Source: Yamagishiella unicocca (taxonomy: Eukaryota > Chlorophyta > Chlorophyceae > Chlamydomonadales > Volvocaceae). From it: a DNA stretch of 64,000 nucleotides. Shown here one piece after another: positions 46,241-57,961 of the stretch. Position numbers and translations under genes: made by a program. The notes under the pieces were generated by a model. The model did no database searches and had not been told where the DNA came from. It worked only from the letters and a program-made list of their open reading frames with translations. The first letter of the stretch is position 1; the number at the start of each line of letters is the position of its first letter. The stretch is from NCBI GenBank assembly GCA_003116995.1, contig BDSL01000071.1, positions 372,001 through 436,000 on the forward strand, written 5' to 3'.

Positions 46241-49200
46241 CTATATTACAACCACGTCTGGGAGCTCGACGGCCCGTCGAGACCTGCGCCCACGCTTTGC
46301 CGATGCCGTCGCCTCCCCTGGAGCGCCCGCGCCCGTGCCCGCCGCCGCTCCCGGCCCCGAGCCGCCCGCCTTGGTCGCTGCACCGGTTGAAGCCGGCACC
46401 TCCTCCTCCCGCGCCGGCTTCATGCCCCTGCGCCGAGCCGCGCGGAGCCACACCATGTCGTCCCGGCCAGCCAGCCCCACCACCGCCACCCATTGCTCCT
46501 GGGGGGCCCGGGGTGCGTCCGACGGAACATCGAGGGAGAGACGGCGCGAGGTGGCGGCGGGCGGGGTTGAGATAAGCCCGTGGGCTAGGAAGCCGAGTAG
46601 GAAACCGTGGACTAGGAAGCCGAGTAGGATACCGTTTGGTGGATATTTGGAGGGGGCGTAGTTGGGCGGGATGGGTTCGGCGCATGGACGTGAGGTGGCG
46701 GCGTGAGGTGGGATTGAGAGGAGACCCGTGGGTCGGCAATGCTAAAGGTGGTTGCGTGAGGTGGGGAACGATGTGAGGCGTGAGCTGGGGGTGCGTGCAT
46801 GAAGGATCGGTTGGAGGCAAAGATGTCCCAATCGGTGCGTGGGGGCAACCAACAGGACACTACCCGTGTTTGGGTTCCACGGCCCCCAACCCCCCAACCA
46901 TTCCATCTTCGCCTTCCTCCCCTTCTACTCCCTTCAAGCCCCACTTCAAATTCCCCCTGCCTCCCCTCCTACTCCCTCCAAGCCCCACCTCGAACTCCCC
47001 CAGGCAATCCAGCGATATGTCGAGATGCAGCTGAGCGGTGGTGCGCGTGTTGACCAGCGTCAGCCTGGGGCCGCCCTGCTGGCTGGCCAGGCGGCTGGGG
47101 TGCTTGGCGGCGTCCAGGGAGAGCACCAGCAAGTCACCCTCGGACCACAGCAGCTGAAGGTAGGTCCAGGAGGGTACGTGGCCAGGAAGGATACATCCAG
47201 GGAGGGTATGTGGCCAGGAAGGGTATGTGGTCAGGAAGGGTATGTGGTCAGGAAGGGTATGTGGTCAGGAAGGGTATGTGGTCAGGAAGGGTATGTGGCC
47301 AGGGAAGGTAGATCCACGGAAGGTACGTGGCCAGGCGAGGCGTGCGGGAGTTGAGGGACGCGGCAGTCCGCGGAGCAGCCGAGCAAATGAGAAGGAGTGT
47401 TGATCTGTGCCCTGGATGTTCTCCGCCCCACAGCCCTCCCGCACCTACCTGAGTCTGCAGCTGCTTGCTCTTGCCACCCCGAACCTCGCAGCCATGGCGC
47501 CGACTGGTCCACCAGCCATGGCACGTGCTCTGCCTGGCAGGCGGGAGGGTTCAGGGTTTTAGGGTTTAGGGGGGCATCAGGGTGGCGACGCAGGGGCAGG
47601 GTTCTTCCTGCTGGCCATCTTCTCGCAAATAATGACCCGTCTATGTCCTGTAACCGGTCCTTTTGCCCCCCCCCCGACCCGTCTACGCTGCCTCAGCCCA
47701 ACCCGCCCCACCAGCTTGCGTTGCTCTTCTTCCGCGTCTGATCCATGGCCGCCAGCTGGCCCTTGGCGATGACCCCAATGAACATGGGGTGGTTAGGCAG
47801 CAGAGGGTCATCGCCCCCGGCGTCGCCCTCGCCGCTGCCCCTGCCGGCGTTACCGCAGGGTCTCGAGGTGGCGGCGGCGGTGGCGGCGGCGGTGGCGGCG
47901 GCGGTGGCGGCGGCGGTGGCGGCGGCGGTGGCGGATGGTGTCCTGCAAGCCGGCAGAGGCGTTAGGCGTGGTAGCGGCAGTAGCAAGCAAGGCAGCGTGC
48001 TCCTCCCGCCACAGCTACACCCCCGACACCACCCCTCACAGACGCACACTTCCACCCCCCTCCCACACGCTTTGGAAGCACACCTCGCGCCTAAACACAC
48101 GGGTTACTTCCTGCCCTGCGTTTGCTATATCGCGTAACCGGGCCTTATCTCCACCCCGAAACACAGCTCGCCTGCCCGACGCCGGGCCCTCAACCTGCCC
48201 CGAAACCAAATGAAGAACACAACACAACACGCACCAGCGCCCCATCACGGCGGGCCCTGCCTCTCCCCCCCCCATAGCCCCAGGTGCCCATAGCCCCAGA
48301 CGCCCATACCTCCAGACGCCCAGCGCCCGCACCCACCTGCCCACTGCCCCAAACTTGGCCACCTCCAAGTTCAGCGACACATCCACATCGAAGTAGCAGT
48401 GTGTGGTGGCTGCCATGGCGTAGGCGCCTTGGCCGCCCGCTGCCGTACGCCAGGCGCAGCCGCCGTTGAGGGTGAGGAAGGGGGAGCTGAGCGCGGGGCT
48501 GAAGGACTCGGGGAACCTTGGGGGGGGGAGCAAACCCCGGGTGGGGAACGTGCGGAGGGAGCAGGCGCGTGGGGGAGGGGAGGCGGGTTAGGTTAGGTTG
48601 GGGGGTGGCGGGTTGCGTCGGGGGGTTACGTAAACGAACCGGTAACTCGACTGGGGGGAGGGGGATAAACCCAGTGTGAGGCTCTGGAGCTTGGCTCCGA
48701 AACCCACCGACATGGCACGTGGCGCTGCATCTGTAGGAAGTCGATCAGGACCAGCAGCTGCAGCGGGGGGGGGGAGAGAGCGGGGAGAGGGGGCGAAGGG
48801 GATGAAGTGTTGTCGTACCAGGCGCGCTAATTGTGCGCCAGGAGTCCGGCGTCAGGCGGCCAGCAGCCAGAGCAGGTGCCCCTCCCTCGCCTCCTCGACC
48901 TGCTCTGCCCCCTCCCCACCTGCTCCCCCTTCCCCCACTCCTCTCCACCGCTTTTCCTCCCCCTGCTGTACCTCCACTCCCCCCTCACCTGCTCCTCCCG
49001 CCCCGCCTCCACTCCTCTCCACCGCTTTTCCTCCCCCTGCTGTACCTCCACTCCCCCCTCACCTGCTCCTCCCGCCCCGCCTCCACCTCCAGCTCGCACA
49101 GAGGCGCGTCCGGCCCCCCCATGTCCTGCGCCCGCAGCCAGTTGAGCAGCCGTCTGAACAAGGCTGGGTCGTAGTCCAGGAACACGCGGCCGGTATCGTC

Positions 49201-50597
49201 GCTGAGATGGTGGTTCGGCGGAGGGCAGGGGGGTTGAGAGGAAACACGTGGCAGGGCAAGGCGGAGGGCAGGGGCTTTGAGAGGGAACACGTGGCAGGGC
49301 AGTACACTTACACAGAGAGGGCAGCAGGCGGGAGTGTTTGCCAGGAGCAGTGTCAGTACGCGAAGTAACGGTAACGGACTGGATGGGTCAGAAGTGGAAC
49401 AGTTCCGCAGTTCCAATCCTCATTCAAGCAACAAACACTTCGAAAAGCTTCCCCGTGCCCTTTCTGTCCCAACATGCTGACCCCTCCTCCCCCACATACC
49501 CGCCTCCTCCAACACGCGCCCCCCCCCAAACCGGCCTCCCCCCTTCCGTCCCCTGCCTTTCCGTACTGTCGTACCGCTGCAGGTGATCGTCCCACGACCC
49601 GCTGAACATGGTCCCGAGCAGCGAGTCAGGCACCAGCGTGAGGGTCCGGCGGCTGCTGGCCAGGTGTGTGCCGCCCACGTTCAGGGAGATGATGTCAGAC
49701 TGGGTGCGGGCGGACAGGGCGGCCATGCGGGAGGAGGCCCCGGATAGGGCGGCCTGGGGGGGTATTTAAAAACCGTTTTACGCAACGGGACAGGATAGTT
49801 GGCGCATGGGGGGGGGCAGGGGGAGGAGGTGAGGGGAGGAGAGGGGGGAAGACCCGTGGGTCAGCACTGAAGAGATACGCGAAACCTCATCATACACCGT
49901 CAGTACACCGTTTCTACGCTGCCCGCTGCTGACCGTACCCACCCACCCTGTCTACAAAACACACGCGTCAAACCCCACCGACCCGCACCTCGGCTTGTTT
50001 GACTTGCTCCTCTTGCTGACTCAGCAACCGCATTCGCGCGTCCATGGCCGCCGAGAGGCGTTTGAACTGCAATGACAGCTCGTCATTGACATCGCCGCCG
50101 TCGCCGCTTGCGCTGGGGCAGTCCGCCCCCGCGTCCGCGGCATCACGCGTGTGTCCAGTCTGCTGCTGCGTTGAGGCGGAGGGGCAGCTGAGCGGGGTGG
50201 AGGTGCTGGGGCCGGAGCCACTGGTTCCTGCTCCGGAACCACCAACTCCGTTGGCGGACGAGCCGCCGGCGGGAGCCGCGGGCCTGGAAGGGGTGACTGG
50301 GTCAGGTGGGCCTTCCTGCGGTGCGCACGACGAATGGAAGGAGTGGCGAGTGAAGGGACGAACCAGGCAAGAAGATGTGGCCGGTAGGTTGATGTGGGTC
50401 GGGCAGCTGGGATAAAGGGTTGTTGCAACCGGCAGGGGTAGCCAAAGCCACATTGCCACCGCTTTGTCGCCAAAACGGGAAAAGCCTTGAAGAATGCGGT
50501 TACGTTGCTTTAATGGGGTGTCGGAGGGGTTGGGGGCTAGGGGTGCGGGACTCCTGTGTGCTCTTGTCCCCTCCCAAACTAGTTTAACCTTTGACAT
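46241..50597 (-). CDS. BTB (T1-type) protein with SPRY-like C-terminal region
   Basis: Nine exons join in phase: 50597-49989, 49753-49575, 49201-49063, 48757-48708, 48516-48337, 47942-47712, 47533-47449, 47153-46989 and 46498-46241, about 631 aa. A short coiled coil (LQFKRLSAAMDARMRLLSQQ) precedes a KCTD/T1-type BTB domain: IISLNVGGTHLASSRRTL, LLGTMFSGSW, then DDTGRVFLDYDPALFRRLL. Downstream, NGGCAWRTA, HCYFDVDVSLNLEV, MFIGVIAKGQ and LLWSEGDLLVLSLDAAK have the rhythm of a SPRY/concanavalin-like fold. Such proteins are often Cullin-3 substrate adaptors, which is inference. Exon 6 carries an in-frame (Ala-Ala-Thr)n microsatellite. The first exon is open well beyond its credible part, so the start is uncertain. 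The exon 3 end could instead be 49087. Confidence 0.78.
47165..47300. repeat. 17-bp tandem repeat in a BTB-gene intron
   Basis: About seven copies of GGTATGTGGTCAGGAAG-like units lie between BTB exons 7 and 8. Confidence 0.88.
47872..47938. repeat. In-frame (GGCGGT)-type microsatellite in BTB exon 6
   Basis: GGCGGCGGT repeated about seven times. On the coding strand it reads GCC GCC ACC, Ala-Ala-Thr, and stays in frame. Confidence 0.9.
48937..49086. repeat. 74-bp tandem duplication carrying a splice donor
   Basis: The block starting ACTCCTCTCCACCGC at 48937 recurs at 49011. On the minus strand each copy contains GAGCAG|GTGAGG, the donor used in the model for BTB exon 3. Confidence 0.9.
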
Positions 50598-51071
50598 CCA
50601 GTAGTTTGCCTTAGTGGAGCCTCCCGCAAGCAATTAAGAAACTATTACGGTTGGCTCCACACGGTCACGAGGCTGCAGTTTTGTCATCCGACGCATCGGT
50701 ACGTACCATTCGTCCGGTCACCCGAAGCGATCCGCCAACTAATAGATTCAGGCAACCCCGCGCGTGAGAGGTCGGATCGTGAAGTGCTGTGGTACCGCTA
50801 TCAAGTAGATGGACAGCAAAAGATGCGGAGGCCGTCCGGAGGCAACGCGTGGTTTGTCAGCAAGACCTTTCGAACTTACTTCATTTTTTCCTGGTGAATG
50901 CTTCCGTTCAAGGATGCGTCCGAACTGTACGGAGAACCCCGGGGTCCACTGCTCCGGCGCAAGCCGGGTTTGTAATGCGATACAAAGTTGCTTAGGCTAG
51001 TCTTCCTGAAGACTAGAACCTGAAAAACGGGTCGCTACTTGAGCCGCTTGTACCCGTTCCCCCCACCGAGG
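50598..51071. promoter_or_regulatory. Putative bidirectional promoter, BTB / SPATA4-like
   Basis: A 474-bp gap (if the BTB start is right) between two outward-facing start codons. No specific box is claimed. Confidence 0.35.
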
Positions 51072-54000
51072 ATGTCTTGCGGCTTGCCAAGAGAAGTCCT
51101 GAAGTGGATATTAAGCTTAGATCTATCATATGCGGTCAAGAACCCAAAGAGGCGAGGCTGTGTGCGGGGCGCGGCTGTCCATGAATAGAAGTAGACGACA
51201 CAGCACATCCTGAACCCATGACCATAATATCTTCTGCTTTGTGTGCAGAGATTTTGCAAATGGCTTTTTATACGCTGAGATCCTGTCGCGGTATTACCCA
51301 GCGGATGTGCAAATGCACTCGTTTGAGAACGTCGCCAGCATGGAACGCAAAAAGTCAAATTGGGCGCTGCTTGAGAAGCTTATCAAGGTAAGCTGGGGCT
51401 GCCGTGGGGTACCATCGACTTGAGCAGGACTCGGGCGCGGCACCTGACTCGTGGGTTTCCCCATGCCGCAGCGCAAGCGCATCCCAGTTGAGCGTTCACA
51501 GATCGAGGCGGTAATGGCTGCTGAGGGTGATACTGCGGTGGAAGTGCTGCAATCAATCTTCAGCTTCATCCATAGCCCTAGCTACGAGTAAGCGGCGGGA
51601 ACGGGGCGTGCGCCCATTTGCCTTCCCAGCCCGTTCCCCTGTACAGCTGTCTGAGGCGCCAGGCAAGGTGCCAAACCAGAAATTGTGGTTCATGGGAGGA
51701 CATGCTTGCTGGCTAGGTAGCTCCTAGGTCAGGGTTACTGCACCGAGTAGGCGGTGTCATCACCATGCCGCTCTGGTTCTTTCGAGCTCGTGGGTTCTGG
51801 TAGGGAGTGGCGTTCACCTCGCGTGAAAGGAGAGGCTCGAAACGGAAGAAGTCTTACTTCACCAGCAGGCAGCTCATGGGCGATCGTAATTGGCGGTTAC
51901 CGGTAACTGGCACCGGTTTCAGTACCTCGAGCATTTCCGTCCTCTATGGCGGCTGCCATTACAGCTGGTGTGCGCCTCCCAGAAGCAGAGGACTCGCGAT
52001 TCGTTGGCTGCCTTAGTAAGCTGACCGTTCGCGGCGCACGATAGGGGCGGCGGGCCCGGCAGCAAGTACGAGTTGTTCTCGAATGACAGCTGCGCAGCAG
52101 CGCGTCCGGGTTTCGCACGCCGCTTCCTTAACCCCATTAACTGTGTACGGCACTCCCTGCGGGCCCTACGTCTCTGGGCGTACCGCAGGGCTTCCAAAGC
52201 CCAGGCTGCTGCTGCGGCCCCGAGCCCGGAGCGAAACGCGGCAGCGCAGCTCCGAGACCGGGGGTACGAGGCGTCCACCAGCGGCCAGCCGGATTACGTG
52301 CCTTCTGCAGGACAATACGAGCAGCAGCAGCAGATGTACGGCCAGGTGCGGCTGGGGCGGCGGGTGGGGTCACGAGAGGGCCGTGTGTAGCTGGTGTTGC
52401 GCTGAACTGGGTCGGCGTCAACTGCACTTGGGCGGCATCAACTGATCTGGGTCGGCGCCAACTGAGCTGGGTCAGTATTGAATGAACTGGGTCTGTATCA
52501 ACTGAACTAGGTCGCATCAAAGGTGCTGCGGAGGATGTGTCCGATCGTCGGTTGCTAGGTGAGCCGTGGTGCGCTGGAACGTGCCGGCAACGAGGGGGCT
52601 GGACGAATCCTGTGCTATCAACTGCTTGCTGGGTTTGGATCGGTCAGTTGTGTTCGTTTTCGGCCTGCCGTACATCCCGTGCTCTGGCCGCAGCAAATGC
52701 CGAACGCCATGTACTTTGGCGGGGGCGGAGGCGGAGGCTACGCTGCGCAGCAGGCCCAGCAGCAGCAGCAGAGCCCCGCCATGTACCAACAAGTAGCTAT
52801 GGGCATGCAGCAGCAACAGCAGCAGCAGGCCAATGGATATGGCGGTTACGCCGCTGTGGCCCAGCAGCAGCAGTATTCAGCGCAGGAAGCGGGGGCAGGA
52901 GGGTACGGCTACGGGTATGGCTATGCGCAACAGCAGCAGATGGGCGCAGCAGCTGGATATGCGGCGCAGATGCAGCAGCAGCAAGTGCAGCAACAGGCGC
53001 AGCAGCAGCAAGTGCAACAACGAGCGCCGCAGCAGCAGCGAGCGCAGCCGCAGGCGCGGGCTCAGCAGCAGGCGGCCGTGGGGCGATCAGTTTCACCCGG
53101 GAGAGGCGGTCCTCGGTCGCAGCCGCAGCAGCAGGAGGCGGCGCCGATGGCTGTAGCTGCTGGAGGCGGCTATGCTGCGGCGTACGCCCTGGCATATGCG
53201 GAGCAGATGCGTCAGCAGGCAGTCGCCGCGGGCTACAACCTGGAACAGCAGCAGCTGGTGTACCAGCAGGCGCTGTACCAGTATCAGCAGCAGCAGCAGG
53301 TAAGGCGTTTATGGGAATGGGGCCCAGGCCGGGGAGGGCCTGGAGCGGGGGTTTGGAAGGAAACCCGTATGTCGGCACAAAAAAGGAATAAAACCCTAGG
53401 AGAACCCGGGAGCGTGGTTGGACAGGCTGGAGAGCTCCAGGGGCGGAAAACGCATGGACTGGCACAGGGGCACGTAATACGTAGCTGGAGAGGCAGGGAA
53501 GTGGGAAGGCGCTCGAAGGAACATCGGCACTGGACTTGAAGTGTAAGCAGTGCGTTGCACGGCGGCGACAATGGCCGAACGCTAAAAGGACGCTAACTGG
53601 ATCCGGCGCTGGATCCGGCTGGCTTGGCACAGGCGGCGGCCATGGCCGCGGCCGGTGGGGGCGGTAACGGAGCCGAGGAATCGCCGGAGCGAGAAGGGCT
53701 GCCGTTCAGCAAGAAGCCACGCGCCGTTGACTTCAAACCGTACGACATGAAGGTGTGCTTGGTGGCATTGGGCTGAGTTTGGGTTCGCGGAAGGAGGTTG
53801 CAGTGATGAGCCAGGTCGGGGGCGGGAAGGGGAAGTTGCAGGCAACTCAAATGGGGCGGAGATGCCGAGAAGGGCTGTGCCTTGAAACCCCGTCAATGCT
53901 TCGTGGCCCGACAGGACTTCGAGGACAAGGATTACAACGTCAAAGGGGGGCGCGCCTACTGGCAGCTGGGCAAGCTTGGGCCGGACCTCGAGACGGAGGA

Positions 54001-55074
54001 GCTGCAGGCCAAGGTGCGCGCGATGGTGGGATAAACACCCCATAGCTGTGCTGCACAAAGGCGTCGTGGGAAATGGAGTCCATGGCGGTGCTGCAGACAG
54101 GCGTTGTGTGGACGTGCATGAGACGAAGGACAGCCTGGAATGGCGCCAGGAGACGGACATGATGCGGCTATGTCGGTCTGTGCTGCACGCCCCTCGGCCT
54201 CCCAGCTTTGGTCGAATACCGCAAGCCGACCACCCAATCCTCCACCCACCCATGCACCAATCCTCCACCCACCCATGCACCAATCCTCCAGCCGCCCATG
54301 CACCAATCCTCCACCCACCCATGCACCAATCCTCCAGCCGCCCATGCACCAATCCTCCACCCACCCATGCACCCAGCACCAGCCGACGATCACCGACCCG
54401 ACCTGACCATTACCGACCCGACCCTCACCTCGATTCCACCCCCCAGCGAGAGTCCAAAGAGCGAATAAAAAAGATGGCGGAGCAAGTGCGCGAGGACAAC
54501 GCCAAGCGAGCCAACAGCCGCGCCAGGCAGCGCCCGGGTGAAGCCGTCACTGGTGCAGCCGCCGCCAGCCCTGGGCTGCGGGACAGGGATAAGGACAAGG
54601 AGCCCAGCGCGCGGGATCGAGCCCTGCTGTTCGCAAAAAACATCCCCAAGCCGGAGCCCAAGCCGCAGAAGAAGCAGCCGGCATCTCAGTCCGGGGAGGC
54701 GGTGGGTGGCGTGGGGCCGTTGCGCATTGGCGCGGTGGGCGGGAAAGGGGCTCCGTGTTTGGTGTGGAAGCGGAGCCGGACGGCAATCACAACCGGGAAA
54801 TGGCCGGCGAAGGCACGGATAGCATTTGCGAGTGGGATAGGCCTTGCCGTCCATTGTCGCTGGGTACCCTAAAACCCTAACGCTATACCGCGCCCTCGCT
54901 TGCATACAGCTTAAGGTGCTTCCTCCCTCGCGTGTCGTGTCCCCCCCCTGGCTGCTGAACACGCAGTACGACGAGCCGCCGGCGCTGAGCGAGCTCGAGG
55001 TGCTGGAGCGGCAGCACCAGGAGCGGCAGCAACAGGTGGACAAGATCCGCGCCGAGCTGGCACGCATCCTCTAG
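51072..55074 (+). CDS. SPATA4-like calponin-homology protein with long Gln-rich insert
   Basis: Nine exons join in phase: 51072-51151, 51249-51387, 51472-51587, 52063-52345, 52694-53299, 53633-53752, 53915-54013, 54447-54701 and 54910-55074, giving 620 aa. The first three exons form a CH domain of the SPATA4/SPEF1 class: [49 protein letters not shown]. These domains bind microtubules in cilia. Exon 5 is a 202-residue Gln/Ala/Gly/Tyr-rich low-complexity block. Then [11 protein letters not shown] and [20 protein letters not shown] precede Lys/Arg-rich helices and a C-terminal coiled coil. Animal SPATA4 is much shorter, so the tail is an extension. The first exon ends at a GC donor (AG|GCGAGG), demanded by the R-DFANG join. 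A role in the flagellum is inferred. Confidence 0.85.
54236..54375. repeat. 23-bp tandem repeat, about 6 copies, intronic
   Basis: The unit is CACCAATCCTCCACCCACCC plus ATG, with alternating ACCCAC/AGCCGC variants. It lies between SPATA4-like exons 7 and 8. Confidence 0.92.
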
Positions 55075-57961
55075 CTGGATCCCTAGCTGTAATCTCTAGC
55101 TGCTGGCTAATTGGCGGGGCCTGCACACGGCGCGCGCACCGTGGCACGGATTGTGGCACAGGTGCGGGTTATAGGTTCACTTTTAGGCTTCTGGCGCGCT
55201 GCCGCACGCTCCAGGGATGGTTGGCAATGCCTTGGGGACGGGCGGGTGGGCGGCAATGGTCTAGCTATACTCGGGCTGCATCGCCTGGCGTCGACGTTAC
55301 GAGAGCTACGCGACGCTAACGTACGTGTTTGTGGGGTCGGACGGGCGAACGGTACGATAGGTTTCCCTGCGCGCAGGCTTAGTCGCCAGGGCGGCTGGGC
55401 GCATTTGTTGGCTAAGCTGTTTGGCTCGTGCCAGTCGGGCACTGGAGGCTTAGGAGGGTGAGTCGCGGCTGCGGAGGTGTGCAGTGCACACGGAGGAGCT
55501 GGGCGCGCTGCTACGAAGAGAGTGAGAGAAAGAGGGAGGGAGAGGGAAAAGACAGAGGAAGCGTGATATGCCACTTGCATGCAACGGCGGATGTGTGTAC
55601 TGCAGCAGATGTGTGCAGTTGCCGTATGCGCCCAGCCCGCAGAGGAGAACGAGCACCGGTAGCAGGCACGTTGTGCAGCGTGCACATTCGCGACGGCTGG
55701 GATGAGTGCAAATTGCACCCCGGGTATGGGGGGAACTGCGCCTGGGTACACGGCTGCCGTGCTGCAGCCTATTGCAACCGTATCAGGGCAAGGCAAACTC
55801 CACGGCAAGCCGGTGGTGTGCCTGCCACCAGTGGTGTGGGTGCACAGTAATGGGTGGCCCCGTCGGGTCGGCGATCAAGTGGCCTGTCATACCGATGGAT
55901 GTGACCGATTACCAAAAAGAGCCGTGGGGTCGCTTCGGGCCGCCTGCCGTCCCACAACGTTCATGCAGCAGGCCACAGCACATTTGCGGTTGTCCGAAAA
56001 GGGAAGGTTGCGAGAAAACCCTCCGGAAAGGGAGGGGAGGGGAGACGGTATGCAATGCAAATGCCGTACCCATTAGTACGCGCCATCTCCCTCACGCACG
56101 ATACCATCGACGTGGGCAGCTGCCGTACATGACGTACATAGGCGGCAAGGGTCAACTGCCACTCCCATCAGCCAGCGACAATCGACCGCCAAATGCCGGC
56201 TGCAAAGCACGGCCGCATACCCCGCGGCTCCATTCCGGCCTGGCACCGCATGCCCCCGCCGTACATTATGCTGAAAACATGCATTCGGTGCAGCAGCTTC
56301 TTTAGTTTATTCCCTTCGCCATACGACGGCGGAATGAGATCCTCCGAGCGTACATCCATACAAATCTGGCGCCAACTCAGAAACCAGGCCTCTTCAGAAC
56401 ATTCAACCGCCATGCCTAGAACGGCCCGCTCCAATCGCCCAATCTGAGGGCCGGGCGAGCCGTATTGTTTGCCATCCCCATCGCCGATAGGATGAGGACC
56501 GCCCAGCGCACAACGCATCCGAGCACATCCCTGCACACACTGCGATTCCAGATCGGCACGAGGCGACGCAGAACCAAGATGACCGCCTCGCATTCACAAC
56601 TTCACTGTCCCAGAAACCGGAAAAAGCCAATCAGTCCTGTGTCTGTGTCTGGTTACTCACGCACCCGCACCGCAATGCATCTAACAGAATATCAACCGAC
56701 AGCAATTCACTTAGCACCCTACCTTCAGCACCACAACTACCGACTGTCGAGCAGTGGAGTGCTGCAAAGCGTAAGAAGGCTATGTCTTGCTTTAACTGTT
56801 GGAGCAACGCTTCATCCCCACCGGAAAATACATTTTTCGCCACCGACCGGCAAGTACCAACTGCTCCAGCCGCCAAGGCGGCTTCAACCGCCGGCCGCCT
56901 TGCACGCAGACAGTGGCTTAGTTCAATCAGCGAGCCATTCCGCCTGTATCCATGCAGCGCCACCACAATTCAACATGAGGCATGAAACAATCCTGGAGAA
57001 AGCTTGAGCAGAAAAATCGCCCATACTGCCATGCCAGCGCCAGACGTTGCCCAGGCCTTTAAGGGTGTAGGTCGCTGTCTAGGTAGCAAACCAGCAACTG
57101 CCGTCGGCGCCTCCGGCGCCGTACCGCAGATCACCCGTTCATCGTTTAGGAAGGACCTCAAAAGCATAGCGTGCGTTTATGATGTCCAAGTGAGGCAGCA
57201 GTCGCAGGCTGCTCTGTCGCTGCTCCTCCGCAAAAACGCCCGCTGAAAAACACACACACGGTGTCCCCCCGGGACCCGGCGCCCGAGACCACCCGACCGG
57301 TCCATCCTGCTTCCGTCACATGAGTAACAACACACCTTGATCCTGCTCCCTTTCTCCCAAGCCATCGGCAGAGATGCCGGTGCGCCTTGCGGGCATGGCG
57401 CGCCAGCAGCACCCTGACTCCGTACACTGCGGGGCCCAGAGTACGACACATCTGGGCCCTAACGTGCGAAATGGCGTCAACCACTCCTGCGCGCGTCAGG
57501 CTCCGCCATGACGATGCCGGCTACCGCCTTCACCCGGCTTCAGACAACCGGTAAGCGCCACCGATGCGGCTTGCGAGATTCGAACCCCCGACCCCGCCTG
57601 ACACTCCTCGACAGCTTTGTCGCCGCAAACACGCCACACCGCATCACATCGCCGCCACAAGTACCAACCATTTCGACCACACCCGCTGCAGCCCAACTTC
57701 TTCTTTAACGACGGGCCAGCAAGGCACCAGCAAGGAACGCGGGCTGCCAATCGCTCCATGCCCACACGTCCGTCTCCCTCGAGCAGCGCCGTCGTCTCCT
57801 GAAGGCGTGGTTGCCGGTGTCGCAGCGATTAGGCCCACATCCGCCGTACAGCCACAAAGAACTCCTTCCTCCCTCCTCCAGCGCTCTTTCTACGCCGCGC
57901 AACCTTCGCTCCCTTTGCAATTGCTGTGCGCCCGTCCGTACATTCTGCTACGGCCGCCGTA
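55075..57961. other. Convergent intergenic region, 2.9 kb, with weak exon candidates
   Basis: This lies between the SPATA4-like and PP2C genes. Two weak candidates: a minus-strand frame 56966-56631 (ALLQQLKQDIAFLRFAAL; no ATG), and a plus-strand ATG at 57031 (MPAPDVAQAFKGVGRCLGS) running to a good donor, VQ|GTGAGG, at about 57191, with a phase-0 continuation from about 57373. Neither protein is recognised. Confidence 0.25.

Noticed and set aside
45747..46820. A 357-codon minus-strand frame downstream of the BTB gene
   Set aside because: It overlaps BTB exon 9 in another frame, has no recognisable content, and the BTB gene already ends at 46241.
57553..57620. tRNA-like segment on the minus strand (GGTTCGAATC T-arm)
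   Set aside because: The T-loop and B-box look good, but the T-stem has a mismatch and no matching 5' acceptor strand is found within 100 nt. At best a tRNA relic or SINE head.
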